This document shows positions 24,676-32,453 of a stretch of DNA of 64,000 nt, one piece after another. A program made the position numbers and the translations under genes. Under the pieces are notes generated by a model that searched no databases, was not told the origin of the DNA, and worked only from the letters and a program-made list of their open reading frames with translations. Source of the DNA: an uncultured Eubacteriales bacterium. Its GTDB lineage: Bacteria > Bacillota > Clostridia > Christensenellales > Aristaeellaceae. The stretch's first letter is position 1. Each line of letters begins with the position of its first letter. The DNA lies in contig OMYT01000017.1 of assembly GCA_900315315.1 (NCBI GenBank), positions 1-64,000 of the forward strand, given 5' to 3'.

Positions 24676-25269
24676 ATGGCTGACAAAAAGATCGCGGCAA
24701 AGAATTTTTTCCCTCCTGTGCCCGGCTGGGACTGGAACAAAGGCGTCCAGAAGAAGCAGTGGAAAAAATTCAAATTTGGCATGGGCAAGCTCTGGGATCA
24801 GTACCAGGATATGCAGAAGGTCGCCAGGAAAGCCTGGAAAGCGCAGTGGGAGACTTTCTTTGCACAACTTATGGACATGCAGCAGACCGTTGCAGATGCC
24901 CTTCCGGATGAAAAGGCCGCTGTACCCGGGATGCCTCCCGTTCCCGTGTCACCGAAGGAATTCATAGAAAAGGCGAAGGAATTCCAGGAGAAAGCCAATG
25001 CACACGCCGTGGAGCAGGCTGATGTTGTATTTGAAATCCAGATTCAGACGCAGCAGCAGGTGAAAGATACGGTTTCGGATGTCGTTGAAAATGTCGAAGC
25101 CAACCTGGATGCGATTCAACCCGTTGCGGAAGAAGCGGAAGAAAAAGCGGAAGTAAAAGCGGAAGAGAAACCGGCCCAGAAACCGGCGCAGAAGAAACCT
25201 GCCCAGAAAAAGCCCGCCCAGAAAAAGCCGGCTCAGAAGAAACCGGCACAGAAACCGGCCGGGAAATGA
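24676..25269 (+). CDS. Phasin-like helical protein with Lys/Ala/Pro-rich tail (paralogue A)
   Basis: 197 residues. N-terminal amphipathic region rich in Trp, Met and Gln (MGKLWDQYQDMQKVARKAWK, FFAQLMDMQQTVADALPDE), a Pro/Gly/Met hinge (AAVPGMPPVPVSPKEF), a long helix (residues 95-160) and a tail of repeated PAQKK units (residues 160-197). This plan recalls phasins (granule-coating proteins with KPAAKK tails) and bacterial H1-like proteins. No polyhydroxyalkanoate genes are in the window. A second copy with the same plan is at 36162. AAAGGAG precedes ATG 24676. The repeat tail is coding, not a separate repeat array. Confidence 0.8.
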   Translation: MADKKIAAKNFFPPVPGWDWNKGVQKKQWKKFKFGMGKLWDQYQDMQKVARKAWKAQWETFFAQLMDMQQTVADALPDEKAAVPGMPPVPVSPKEFIEKAKEFQEKANAHAVEQADVVFEIQIQTQQQVKDTVSDVVENVEANLDAIQPVAEEAEEKAEVKAEEKPAQKPAQKKPAQKKPAQKKPAQKKPAQKPAGK

Positions 25270-25355
25270 TTTCATCTGAGTTTCGATTGGACAGGAACGG
25301 TCTGTTCCGTTCAGCTTGAGACATGGCTGTATAAGATATCAGGAAATGTTCTGAC

Positions 25356-25392
25356 AGGGGGAGAGAAAATGAGCTCTTCTCCTGTTTTTTGA
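25356..25392 (+). terminator. Terminator after phasin-like gene A
   Basis: CAGGGGGAGA pairs with TCTTCTCCTG (two G-U pairs) and is followed by TTTTTTG. It ends the transcript of the gene at 24676. Confidence 0.65.
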
Positions 25393-25439
25393 TTGTATGT
25401 TGCTTTGCTTTTTAGCGATCGGGGTTTCTGATAAATTTC

Positions 25440-25468
25440 TTGCCAGAGTGATGTTTATCTGGGATAAT
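25440..25468 (+). promoter_or_regulatory. Promoter TTGCCA-17-GATAAT with TTATC-TGG-GATAA palindrome
   Basis: TTGCCA 25440-25445, GATAAT 25463-25468, 17-base spacer ending TTTATCTGG. TTATC and GATAA form an inverted repeat around TGG, so the -10 is half of a palindrome. Same arrangement at 49882 and 53816. Serves the pepT region. Confidence 0.75.
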
Positions 25469-25556
25469 GGAAGAGAGGGAAACATCTGGTGACCCTGTAT
25501 GAACGGAAAGACCGGGGCGGTAAAGAACCGGGAGTGATTGAGCCGTGACGGGCTGT

Positions 25557-25598
25557 TATGCAGGACCTGATGGATGCGAATAATACGAAGATGGAGTA
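25557..25598 (+). pseudogene. 13-codon 3' remnant of the small acidic protein family
   Basis: ATG 25557 reads MQDLMDANNTKME and stops at 25598. It aligns with the end of the protein at 6704 (LQDLIDVIDMRTE) at both protein and DNA level. No ribosome site. It lies in the leader of pepT. The remainder of the gap 25270-25639 holds the terminator, the promoter and GACCGGGGCGGTAAAGAA, a short motif also seen near 24089 and 43116. Confidence 0.5.
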
Positions 25599-25639
25599 AT
25601 ACCTAAATTGCTCCGACAAAAAAGAATGGAGACTGGGCA

Positions 25640-26839
25640 ATGAGCAGTGTCAGGGATCGTTTTCTGAGGTATGTCAGGGTGGAAACCACATCATGTGAGG
25701 CGAATGAATGCTGTCCTTCCACACCGGGGCAAAAGATTCTGGGAGATATGCTGGTGAAGGAAATGCGGGAAATGGGCGTTCAGGATGCTCGTATGGATGA
25801 AAACGGGTATGTTTACGGCTCGATACCAGCCAAAGGTATGCCGGATGCGCCGGCGATCGGACTGATTGCGCATATGGATACATCGGACGCTGTTCCCGGG
25901 CCGACCAGTCCGCAGGTGATCCCCTTCTATGACGGCGGGGTGATCCGCCTGCAGAACGGCGTAGAGATCAGTGGTTTTGATTTTCTGCCAGAGCTGAAAG
26001 GACAGGAGCTGATCGTGACGTCCGGGGATTCGGTTCTCGGGGCAGATGACAAGGCCGGTGTGGCTGAAATTATGACCTTGTGCGAACGAATGCTGGCACC
26101 GGACGCACCGGAGCACGGCAGGATCTGCGTTGCCTTCACGCCGGACGAGGAGATCGGGCGTGGAGCTGACCGCTTTGATATCAAAGGCTTCGGAGCGGAT
26201 TTTGCCTATACGGTGGATGGAGACGCCCTGGGTGAACTGGAATATGAATGCTTCAATGCTGCTTCCTGTGTTGTGAAGATCACCGGGATCAGCATTCATC
26301 CCGGGAATGCGAAAAATCAGATGATCAACGCATCGCTGGTGGCAATGGAGTTTGCCGGGATGCTTCCGCCGTGGGAACGGCCGGAGCATACGGAAGGATA
26401 TGAAGGCTTTTATCATTTGACAGAGATGACGGGAAATGAAGAGAAAGCTGAATTGCGTTACATCCTCAGGGATCACGACAGAAGCAAACTGGAAGCAAAA
26501 AAAGCCATGATGAACACCGCATGCGAAGTGCTGAACAAGCGTTATGGCGCCGGGACAGTGGTCCTGGAACTGAAGGACACCTATCGGAACATGAAGGAAA
26601 TTGTGGAGCAGTATCCGGAGATACTGGAAAGGGCGAAGACGGCTTTCAGCGCAAATGGTGTTGAGCCGATCGTTCAGCCAATCCGCGGCGGAACGGACGG
26701 TGCGCTGCTGTCCTTCAAAGGCCTCCCGTGTCCCAATCTTTCGACAGGAGGGTATAATTTCCATGGACGCAAGGAACTGATTCCGGTACCTGCCATGGAA
26801 AAGATGGTGGAAGTGCTTGTGACGCTGATCAGCTTATAA
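25640..26839 (+). CDS. pepT: Peptidase T (tripeptide aminopeptidase)
   Basis: 399 residues, M20 family. Metal and catalytic segments: GLIAHMDTSDAVPG (His, Asp), SVLGADDKAGVAEIM (bridging Asp), AFTPDEEIGRGADRF (catalytic Glu-Glu), YTVDGDALGELEYE and the C-terminal STGGYNFHGRKE (His ligand). Cytoplasmic di-zinc enzyme that removes the N-terminal residue of tripeptides. GGAGACTGGGCA precedes ATG 25640. The gene for a PPP-type phosphatase follows after 18 bases, so they are probably co-transcribed. Confidence 0.96.
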   Translation: MSSVRDRFLRYVRVETTSCEANECCPSTPGQKILGDMLVKEMREMGVQDARMDENGYVYGSIPAKGMPDAPAIGLIAHMDTSDAVPGPTSPQVIPFYDGGVIRLQNGVEISGFDFLPELKGQELIVTSGDSVLGADDKAGVAEIMTLCERMLAPDAPEHGRICVAFTPDEEIGRGADRFDIKGFGADFAYTVDGDALGELEYECFNAASCVVKITGISIHPGNAKNQMINASLVAMEFAGMLPPWERPEHTEGYEGFYHLTEMTGNEEKAELRYILRDHDRSKLEAKKAMMNTACEVLNKRYGAGTVVLELKDTYRNMKEIVEQYPEILERAKTAFSANGVEPIVQPIRGGTDGALLSFKGLPCPNLSTGGYNFHGRKELIPVPAMEKMVEVLVTLISL

Positions 26840-26857
26840 AGGGAAGAAAAACAAGCG

Positions 26858-27568
26858 ATGATCTATGCAACTTCGGATATCCACGGTTATCCTCTGGATT
26901 TGTTTCAGGATCTGTTGAGAAAGGCAGGCTTTGGATCTTCAGATCATCTATATGTGATCGGGGACGTGATCGACCGGAACGGGGACGGCGGCGTAGCCAT
27001 GCTGCGCTGGATGATGCGGCAGCCTAATGTGACACTGCTGCGGGGAAATCACGAGGCGATGATGCTGGACTGCCTTTTCCTGTTCACAATGGACGCAGTC
27101 ACGCTCAGCCTGAATGAACTGGATCCGAAGCAGGAGTACAATCTGTTTCTCTGGCACAGGAACGGCGGAATGACCACCATTGCCAATCTGGTCAAACTAA
27201 ACGAATCAGACCCGGAAGAACTGACCATTTTGCTTGACTATGTCCAATCGGCGCCTGTATGCGCGGAAGTGGCTGTGCCGATGAAACAGTTTGTGCTGGT
27301 TCACGGGGGCCTTAACGGTTTCCGCCCTGAAAAACCAATAGAAGAATATGATCAGAAGGACCTGGTGTGGACCAGACCCTATATCAGCGAGAGATATTGG
27401 GACGACAGGCTGGTGATTCTCGGACATACGCCGACGGAGTATTACGGGGAAAAGGGGCGGGCGTTTGTAACGCCGACATGGATCGATATCGATACGGGAG
27501 CCGCGGGCGGAGGACGCCCGATGCTGCTTCGGCTGGATGATTTGGCGGAGATTTATGCGGATCAATGA
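26858..27568 (+). CDS. PPP-type metallophosphoesterase (PrpE/ApaH-like)
   Basis: 236 residues with the PPP signature in order: ATSDIHGYPLD, YVIGDVIDRNGDGG, LLRGNHEAMMLD and later LVHGGLNGF and VILGHTPTEYYG (His ligands). Such cytoplasmic enzymes act as Ser/Thr/Tyr phosphatases or cleave diadenosine polyphosphates; the sequence alone does not decide. AGGGAAGAAAAACAAGCG precedes ATG 26858. Likely in one transcript with pepT. Its stop codon overlaps the ATG of the small ORF at 27565 (ATGATG), which suggests coupled translation. Confidence 0.88.
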   Translation: MIYATSDIHGYPLDLFQDLLRKAGFGSSDHLYVIGDVIDRNGDGGVAMLRWMMRQPNVTLLRGNHEAMMLDCLFLFTMDAVTLSLNELDPKQEYNLFLWHRNGGMTTIANLVKLNESDPEELTILLDYVQSAPVCAEVAVPMKQFVLVHGGLNGFRPEKPIEEYDQKDLVWTRPYISERYWDDRLVILGHTPTEYYGEKGRAFVTPTWIDIDTGAAGGGRPMLLRLDDLAEIYADQ

Positions 27569-27747
27569 TGGCTTCGCCGAAACGGATCATCCCGGAGGAT
27601 CGGGAAGGACAGGAACAGCTTGTATGGCTGATAGAAGGAAAAATGAGCCGGGCAGATTACTATGAAATACAGGGGTGCGAGCGGGAAGACGAGGTCAATG
27701 TATGGCAGGAGATGGTTTTGCGATCAACGCGACGGCCACGTCGTTGA
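27565..27747 (+). CDS. Small ORF coupled to the phosphatase, possible gene fragment
   Basis: 60 residues. ATG 27565 overlaps the TGA of the preceding gene. Residues 10-30 (IPEDREGQEQLVWLIEGKMS) resemble the last 25 residues of the msrC product (STEDQVGLEALVRLIEEKMN), and DYYEIQG..VNVWQEM resembles the end of the small acidic protein. The last 53 bases overlap the convergent glycerate kinase gene. It may be a chimeric fragment rather than a working gene. Confidence 0.35.
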   Translation: MMASPKRIIPEDREGQEQLVWLIEGKMSRADYYEIQGCEREDEVNVWQEMVLRSTRRPRR

Positions 27748-28951
27748 CATTTGTGCCCGTTGGGCCGGTAAAGATCAGTCCGCCTGTCTTTTCCAGGGCA
27801 TGATATGCGTCGTTGCTCCGTAATACAATATCAATATCTGCCCCCTGTTCTTCCAGAATCCTGCATGTATCGCCGTCCACATAGCCTCCGGCAGCGTCTG
27901 TCGGCCCGTCTGTTCCGTCACTGCCGACGGAGAAAACAGCTGTTCCGGCTATTCCGCGGATTCCGGGTGCGGCTGCCAGGGCAAGCTCCTGATTTCGTCC
28001 GCCATGTCCGTTTCCCGTAAGTACGACAACCGTTTCCCCGCCGGCGATAAACGCAAGGGCTTTCCCGTCCTCTGCGTGTGTTTTTGCAATGGAGGCAAGG
28101 AAACTGCCGGCATCTTTTGCCTGACAGCAAAGACAGTTTGTCAGAATCACCGGTTCATATCCCAGCCGGCGACAGGCTCCGGCTGCGGCGGAACAGAGTT
28201 CCCGTACGCTTCCGTTAATCTGTGTATGGACATTGTCCAGCGCCTTTGGTGTTTCCGCATCCAGCAGGTCCAATGCATGATCCGACATTTTCAGACCATA
28301 TTTCTTCTGAATCCGCCGTGCATCTTCTGCTGTGGAAGAATCCGGGCATGCCGGTCCGGAAGCGATCATATCCAGCGGATCTCCCAGAATATCCGAAAGC
28401 ACGACGGCTTCGATCTGTGCCGGTCTGCAGTGCAGCGCGAAGCGTCCGCCCTTTACGGCGCTGAGACGCTTACGGATGATATTGATCTCTGTGATATCCG
28501 CTCCGCAGGACAGCAGCTGCTCTGTAATCTCCTGCAGTTCCGTTCCGGGAATCAGCGGCTTTTCAAAAAGGGCGCTGCCACCTCCGGAGAGCAGAAATAA
28601 CACGGTATCCTTTTTCGTCAGATTTGTCGTAAGATCCAGCGCTGCCTGCGTTCCCATAAAAGAGTTTTCATCCGGCACAGGATGTCCGGCTTCATAGCAA
28701 GTGAAGTTGGCAATGGATCCCTTTACATGGTTGTATTTTGTCACGACCACGCCGTTTTCAATCCGGCTGCCCAGACATTCCGAGGCTGCTTTGGCCATCT
28801 GCCATGCAGCCTTTCCTGCTGCCACCAGCAGTACTCTGCCGGAAAATGCCATGTTCTCCAGCGCCCGCCGGACAGCGGTGTCCGGCAGGACTGACGCGAT
28901 TGCTTCATTTATAATCTGGTCGGCGTGGTCTCTCAGTTTTTTTGATGTCAT
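27695..28951 (-). CDS. Glycerate 2-kinase, type 2 (MOFRL family)
   Basis: 418 residues. N-terminal DUF4147 domain with LLVAAGKAAWQMAKAA and LFLLSGGGSALFEKP, then the MOFRL domain: IAGGETVVVLTGNGHGGRNQELALAAA, VGSDGTDGPTDAAGG and GPTGTNVNDV. Phosphorylates D-glycerate to 2-phosphoglycerate, linking glyoxylate, serine or hydroxypyruvate breakdown to glycolysis. ATG 28951 (MTSKKL) is chosen because GAGGTG precedes it; the in-frame GTG nine bases upstream is part of this ribosome site. Transcribed alone. Confidence 0.93.
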   Translation of the reverse strand: MTSKKLRDHADQIINEAIASVLPDTAVRRALENMAFSGRVLLVAAGKAAWQMAKAASECLGSRIENGVVVTKYNHVKGSIANFTCYEAGHPVPDENSFMGTQAALDLTTNLTKKDTVLFLLSGGGSALFEKPLIPGTELQEITEQLLSCGADITEINIIRKRLSAVKGGRFALHCRPAQIEAVVLSDILGDPLDMIASGPACPDSSTAEDARRIQKKYGLKMSDHALDLLDAETPKALDNVHTQINGSVRELCSAAAGACRRLGYEPVILTNCLCCQAKDAGSFLASIAKTHAEDGKALAFIAGGETVVVLTGNGHGGRNQELALAAAPGIRGIAGTAVFSVGSDGTDGPTDAAGGYVDGDTCRILEEQGADIDIVLRSNDAYHALEKTGGLIFTGPTGTNVNDVAVALIAKPSPAIH

Positions 28952-28993
28952 GCGCTTCACCTCGCGGATAAATCGTCTGTTGGATTGAAATCA

Positions 28994-29022
28994 ATATAGC
29001 AGAAAAACAAATACGGAGCAAT
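28994..29022 (-). promoter_or_regulatory. TTGC-class promoter (TTGCTC-17-TATATT)
   Basis: Minus strand TTGCTC (29017-29022), 17-base spacer ending TCTGC, TATATT (28994-28999). TGC before the -10 gives a TGN extension. Drives glycerate kinase. Confidence 0.7.
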
Positions 29023-29105
29023 GAGAAGAAGAGGTGTTTACGGACAAGTGAATATAGGCCGGAGAATTTGCCGGAGAACGAAAAACTGCTGCTGCCTTCG
29101 GATAG

Positions 29106-29255
29106 ACGCCCTTATTTCGGTTTTTCCTTGATGAATCCGTTATTTCGGTGAATGAGCGGGGCATGCTGTCTGCAAGGACTCCCGGAGACACGCGCCTGAA
29201 GGTGACATTTCCCGGCGGAAAAGAAGCCGTATTCAAAATTCATGTTACTGAATGA
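29106..29255 (+). pseudogene. 3' remnant of an exported Big-domain (Ig-like) protein
   Basis: From about 29124 the frame reads DESVISVNERGMLSARTPGD, TRLKVTFPGGKEAVFKIHVTE and stops at 29255. This is the last third of a bacterial Ig-like (Big_2) domain, as in the protein at 53928. The frame is closed upstream by TAG at 29103, and no start or signal peptide remains. The gap 28952-29447 otherwise holds the glycerate kinase promoter, a terminator and dispersed repeat copy 2. Confidence 0.6.
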
Positions 29256-29301
29256 CCGTAAGTAATATTTTTTAATTTTTTTCGGCGCTGCCGGCAAAAC
29301 G

Positions 29302-29333
29302 GCCTTGCTTTTTTGAAAGCAGGGCTTTTTCTT
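29302..29333 (+). terminator. Terminator (first half of dispersed repeat copy 2)
   Basis: GCCTTGCTTT pairs with AAAGCAGGGC (one G-U pair), loop TTTG, tail TTTTTC. It follows the Big-domain remnant. Best-preserved hairpin of the four repeat copies. Confidence 0.8.
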
Positions 29334-29354
29334 TTTTTATCGAATATTCAGATA
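29315..29354 (+). repeat. Dispersed repeat copy 2
   Basis: GAAAGCAGGGCTTTTTC, short T-rich linker, then CGAATATTCAGATAT. 94 bases before the small membrane protein at 29448. Compare 1281, 31895 and 40164. Confidence 0.75.
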
Positions 29355-29447
29355 TGGGATAGTATGAATGCGGCCCGGAATGAATAGATCGCAGGAAGGC
29401 AGGCCGCAGTATATCGCAACACATCAGACAGAGAGGTTGTGGAATAA

Positions 29448-29843
29448 ATGAAACTGATTGTGAAACTGCTTTGCATTCTTGCCTGCGGATTGATCGGGCT
29501 CAGTGTTGTTGTTCCGTTCATCTCCGCTTCGCCCGTTAATGTGACGGTATCAAAGAATCTGATGGAAGGCGGCCATGGAACGATTGTTCTCATTATTGCC
29601 GGGGTCGGGCTGGTCGCTTCATTGTTTGGCTGGTTCTTTCTGTCTGCCCTGTCGGGTGTGGCAGCCTTTGTCATGTTTTTTATCGAAAAAGGCTCAATCA
29701 GGGATATCCTGGGCATAAAGGAAATTGATGCGCTGATCAATCTGGTGACCCAGAACGGCACCGGATATTATCTTCTGCTTGTCGGGGCGATCGCATTGGT
29801 TGCGTTTTCAATTGTGGGGATGATCATAAAAAAAGTGATGTAA
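29448..29843 (+). CDS. Small four-helix membrane protein, 131 aa
   Basis: Hydrophobic segments at about residues 4-27 (first may act as signal anchor), 46-66 (IVLIIAGVGLVASLFGWFF), 68-85 and 105-128 (YYLLLVGAIALVAFSIVGMII). A short outside loop follows the first helix (SASPVNVTVSKNLMEG). No family recognised. GAGAGG lies 10 bases before ATG 29448. It precedes the AroE-like gene by 30 bases and may be co-transcribed with it. Confidence 0.75.
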   Translation: MKLIVKLLCILACGLIGLSVVVPFISASPVNVTVSKNLMEGGHGTIVLIIAGVGLVASLFGWFFLSALSGVAAFVMFFIEKGSIRDILGIKEIDALINLVTQNGTGYYLLLVGAIALVAFSIVGMIIKKVM

Positions 29844-29873
29844 GAATGAGATGAATTGAAGGAGGCTTATGCT

Positions 29874-30740
29874 TTGCAGCAGGAGAAGATTTACAGAGCA
29901 GAACTGACGGCGTGCTTCGGGGATCCTGTGGATGAAAATCCGACAGGGGTGATCGAGGAGGCCGGTTATAAAACGCTGGGGTTGAATTACCGCTATCTGA
30001 CAGTCCGGGTGGAAAAGGATCGTTTGCCGGATGCTGTGAACGGTGCACGCGCGATGGGGTTTCGCGGATTTAATCTGACGATTCCTCATAAAGTGGCAGT
30101 GATTCCGCTGCTGGATGAACTGACGGAGGCTGCCCGGTTGATCGGGGCAGTGAATACGGTTATTAGCGAGAACGGCAAACTGATCGGGGAGAACACGGAC
30201 GGTAAAGGATTCCTGACCTCCCTGCGTGATAATGGGATCGATCCGGCAGGAAAGACGATAACGCTTCTGGGGGCCGGCGGAGCTGCCCGGGCGGTCAGTG
30301 TGGAGCTGGCACTGGCCGGTGCACGGCACATCAACATCATTAACCGCGGCGAGGAGCGGGGTATGGAACTAGCTTCCGCTGTATCGGAAAGAACGAATGC
30401 GGCAGCTTCCTATTTCCGCTGGATTCCGCAGGTGAGTATCCCGGAGGAAACGAACATTCTGGTCCAGTGCACAAATATCGGGCTGTTTCCGGATGTGACA
30501 GGGAAACCGGATGTGAATTATGATACGCTTCGGCCGGAAATGGTCGTTGCTGATGTGGTTTTCAACAGGCCGGATACGCCTTTCCTGCAGGAGGCGGCCC
30601 GGCGGGGTCTGAAGACCATTACCGGGCTTGGTATGCTTGTGAATCAGGCAGCTTTAAATTTCAAATTATGGACCGGGCAAGACGCTCCTGTCGGGGTGAT
30701 GACAGAAGCGCTGGCAAGAGAATTCGGGCTGGATCCGTAA
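29874..30740 (+). CDS. Shikimate dehydrogenase-like enzyme with altered substrate loop
   Basis: 288 residues. Catalytic Lys is present in NLTIPHKVAVIP, catalytic Asp in GENTDGKGF, NAD(P) loop in TLLGAGGAARAVSVEL and NINRGEE-type strand (HINIINRGEE), and the C-terminal GLGMLVNQAALNFKLWTG fits AroE. But the N-terminal shikimate-anchoring S-x-S of AroE (G-x-P-x-x-x-S-x-S-P) is replaced by GDPVDENPTG. So the fold and chemistry are kept while the carboxylate-binding loop differs; the substrate may be quinate or another hydroxy acid. TTG 29874 is the likely start with GGAGG eight bases upstream. Confidence 0.85.
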   Translation: MQQEKIYRAELTACFGDPVDENPTGVIEEAGYKTLGLNYRYLTVRVEKDRLPDAVNGARAMGFRGFNLTIPHKVAVIPLLDELTEAARLIGAVNTVISENGKLIGENTDGKGFLTSLRDNGIDPAGKTITLLGAGGAARAVSVELALAGARHINIINRGEERGMELASAVSERTNAAASYFRWIPQVSIPEETNILVQCTNIGLFPDVTGKPDVNYDTLRPEMVVADVVFNRPDTPFLQEAARRGLKTITGLGMLVNQAALNFKLWTGQDAPVGVMTEALAREFGLDP

Positions 30741-30756
30741 GCTCTCGGTCAGTCCC

Positions 30757-30782
30757 GCATGGATTTCTCCGATGCCTTTTTT
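30757..30782 (+). terminator. Terminator after the AroE-like gene
   Basis: GCAT-GGA and TCC-ATGC pair with one bulged G, followed by CTTTTTT. It lies 16 bases after the stop codon. Confidence 0.65.
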
Positions 30783-30917
30783 GCCGGAGTACCTGTGCCG
30801 ATAAAGTACCGGATAAAAACCGATCGTTCATTTTCTATCCATTCTTTTCGGAATAACGCGCGGATCATTCTTCCCGCGATATGGGTATGATTTGTGGTGT
30901 GTGGATACTGAAATTGG

Positions 30918-31634
30918 TTATCTCCAAGGCGGGTTGGCCTTTTCAGCGGGGGCTCTCTGGACCAGCATGACATCAGACAGACATACTATATTGGCTTTTT
31001 TGGTCCCCTTATAAACAGACCGGATCACAATCCAGACAGAATATACATTTTCATGGCGGCCCACATCCAGTTTTTCCCAGCTGTCGGTTTTCTCCTCTGA
31101 CAGCGTAAACTCCATGATATCCATCTGCTCCCTGTCCGGATAATCGAAAAGCACCTGGATTTCCTTTGGTCTGGCATACTGGAGATATTGGTCTTTTCCT
31201 TTGCTGCCGGGAATTCTGTTTCCGTTCCGTATCCAGATTTCATCGACATCTTCGCCTTCGATAATCAAGCTGAGCCAGCCTTTTTCCTCAGCGTTTTTCT
31301 TTGCGGTGAACTGCCAGCAGGTGGATTCGTCCTCATCGCAGGCCTTCTCCGGAGCATAGAGATACTTGTTCTTTTTTGCCTTTACAAAGGAGGATCCGTC
31401 AATCCGGAGAATATCTACCATCACATGGTCTGTTTCCCCGGGAATCTGCGTGAGATTATCATTCACATCCGACGGAGCAGGACTCGGAGCAGCGCAATTT
31501 GTGCAGTAATTGCCGTTGTTGGCGCCCTGACCGCATTCAGGGCAGATCCAGTAATCCGATTCCGCCGGGGCGGACAGCGGGAAAACAAGCAGCAATGTCA
31601 GGATAAGCAGATAGAATCTTTTGTTCAGCATCAT
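30918..31634 (-). CDS. Exported zinc-ribbon protein with discoidin/NADase-type glycan-binding-like domain
   Basis: 238 residues. Signal peptide (MLNKRFYLLILTLLLVFPLSAPAE), a four-Cys zinc ribbon (WICPECGQGANNGNYCTNCA), a Pro/Ser linker and a beta-sandwich: APEKACDEDESTCWQFTAKK, then GWLSLIIEGEDVDEIWIRNG. The K-A-x-D-x-D-x-S-T-x-W-Q-F pattern is seen in NADase-type glycan-binding and F5/8-type domains. A zinc ribbon outside the membrane is unusual; it may fold before export or stay near the membrane. GGAGAAACCTG precedes ATG 31634. Convergent with the AroE-like gene. Confidence 0.75.
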   Translation of the reverse strand: MMLNKRFYLLILTLLLVFPLSAPAESDYWICPECGQGANNGNYCTNCAAPSPAPSDVNDNLTQIPGETDHVMVDILRIDGSSFVKAKKNKYLYAPEKACDEDESTCWQFTAKKNAEEKGWLSLIIEGEDVDEIWIRNGNRIPGSKGKDQYLQYARPKEIQVLFDYPDREQMDIMEFTLSEEKTDSWEKLDVGRHENVYSVWIVIRSVYKGTKKANIVCLSDVMLVQRAPAEKANPPWR

Positions 31635-31649
31635 CAGGTTTCTCCAAAG

Positions 31650-31696
31650 TTATTATTGATAATAACTATTATGAATCGGAGAGTGTTTTCTGTCAA
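31650..31696 (-). promoter_or_regulatory. Promoter TTGACA-17-CATAAT plus 16-base palindrome
   Basis: Minus strand TTGACA (31691-31696), 17 bases, CATAAT (31668-31673); spacer shares CTCC-x-x-TT with the class at 8770, 40106 and 42921. Between the start point and the gene, TTATTAT-TG-ATAATAA (31650-31665) is a perfect palindrome, a possible operator. Confidence 0.65.
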
Positions 31697-31894
31697 ACAG
31701 AGAATGCAAAAGAAAAATTCATAGCGATCAACGATTTGTTTTTTTGGTGGCTTTTTTATATCTGATTTCTGCTTCATATTATTTTCGATATTTTCGTTAC
31801 GGTCAGGTGTAAATCCTGTCCGGAGGTGCCCAATGCCGACTTATGAAAGATGAGGATAAGACAAAGAGGATGAATGATGGATGCCTTACTTTCA

Positions 31895-31933
31895 GAAGCA
31901 GGGCTTTTTTCGTTTCCGGCGAATATTCAGATG
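31895..31933 (+). repeat. Dispersed repeat copy 3
   Basis: GAAGCAGGGCTTTTTTCG, short linker, GGCGAATATTCAGATG; also shares ATAGTCGGCTTTCT with copy 1 downstream. An upstream GCCTTACTT half-stem makes an imperfect terminator. Lies 66 bases before the thioesterase start. The rest of gap 31635-31998 holds the minus-strand promoter and a short ORF-like stretch fused in frame to the thioesterase that I do not consider coding. Confidence 0.75.
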
Positions 31934-31998
31934 AGGCGATAGTCGGCTTTCTGAATGGTTTTTTATTTTCGATATCAAGGAAAACGGGGGGAACACGG

Positions 31999-32400
31999 AT
32001 GAAGCATAAGGTTCAGTACTATGAAACAGATATGATGGCTATTACGCACCATTCAAACTATATACGCTGGATGGAGGAGGCTCGTGTTGACCTGATGGAT
32101 CAGATCGGGTACCCTTACAGCCGTATGGAAGCAGAAGGAGTCCTTTGCGTTGTGAAAAGCTTGCAGGTGAATTTCCTGAAACCATGCACATTCGGGGATG
32201 ATGTGGATATTACCATTGGAGTGAAGGATTTCAATGGTGTAATCATTACTTTGATTTATGAGATGAAAGTCAAAGACGTTCCGGTGTTTACCGGTACATC
32301 AGAGCATGTTTTCCTGAACCGTGAAGGCAAGTTTGTTCGCATGAAAAAGGCCATGCCTGAATTCTGCGCAGCCATTGAGCAGCAAATGAAAAAACCGTAA
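31999..32400 (+). CDS. Acyl-CoA thioesterase (YbgC/4HBT hotdog fold)
   Basis: 133 residues. The 4HBT signature is clear: VQYYETDMMAITHHSNYIRWMEEAR (catalytic Asp region), followed by QVNFLKPCTFGDDVDI and TSEHVFLNREGKF. Single hotdog domain, forms homotetramers in relatives, and hydrolyses short acyl- or aromatic-CoA esters in the cytoplasm. GGGGGGAACACGG precedes ATG 31999, so the in-frame upstream extension is not used. It begins a same-strand run: thioesterase, Sm-like/GNAT protein, adenylating ligase. Confidence 0.9.
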   Translation: MKHKVQYYETDMMAITHHSNYIRWMEEARVDLMDQIGYPYSRMEAEGVLCVVKSLQVNFLKPCTFGDDVDITIGVKDFNGVIITLIYEMKVKDVPVFTGTSEHVFLNREGKFVRMKKAMPEFCAAIEQQMKKP

Positions 32401-32453
32401 CGGGACGATTCATATTCAGAGAAGAAAGGCAGGATCATAGGGGAGGTGCTGAG

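Noticed and set aside
25150-25265. Short tandem repeats as a CRISPR or minisatellite
   Set aside because: They are in-frame codons of the K-P-A-Q tail of the phasin-like protein; the same holds for 36780-36930.
31650-31673. Fur or PerR box at the zinc-ribbon gene
   Set aside because: The palindrome TTATTATTGATAATAA differs from the Fur and PerR consensus in centre and spacing; kept only as a generic operator.
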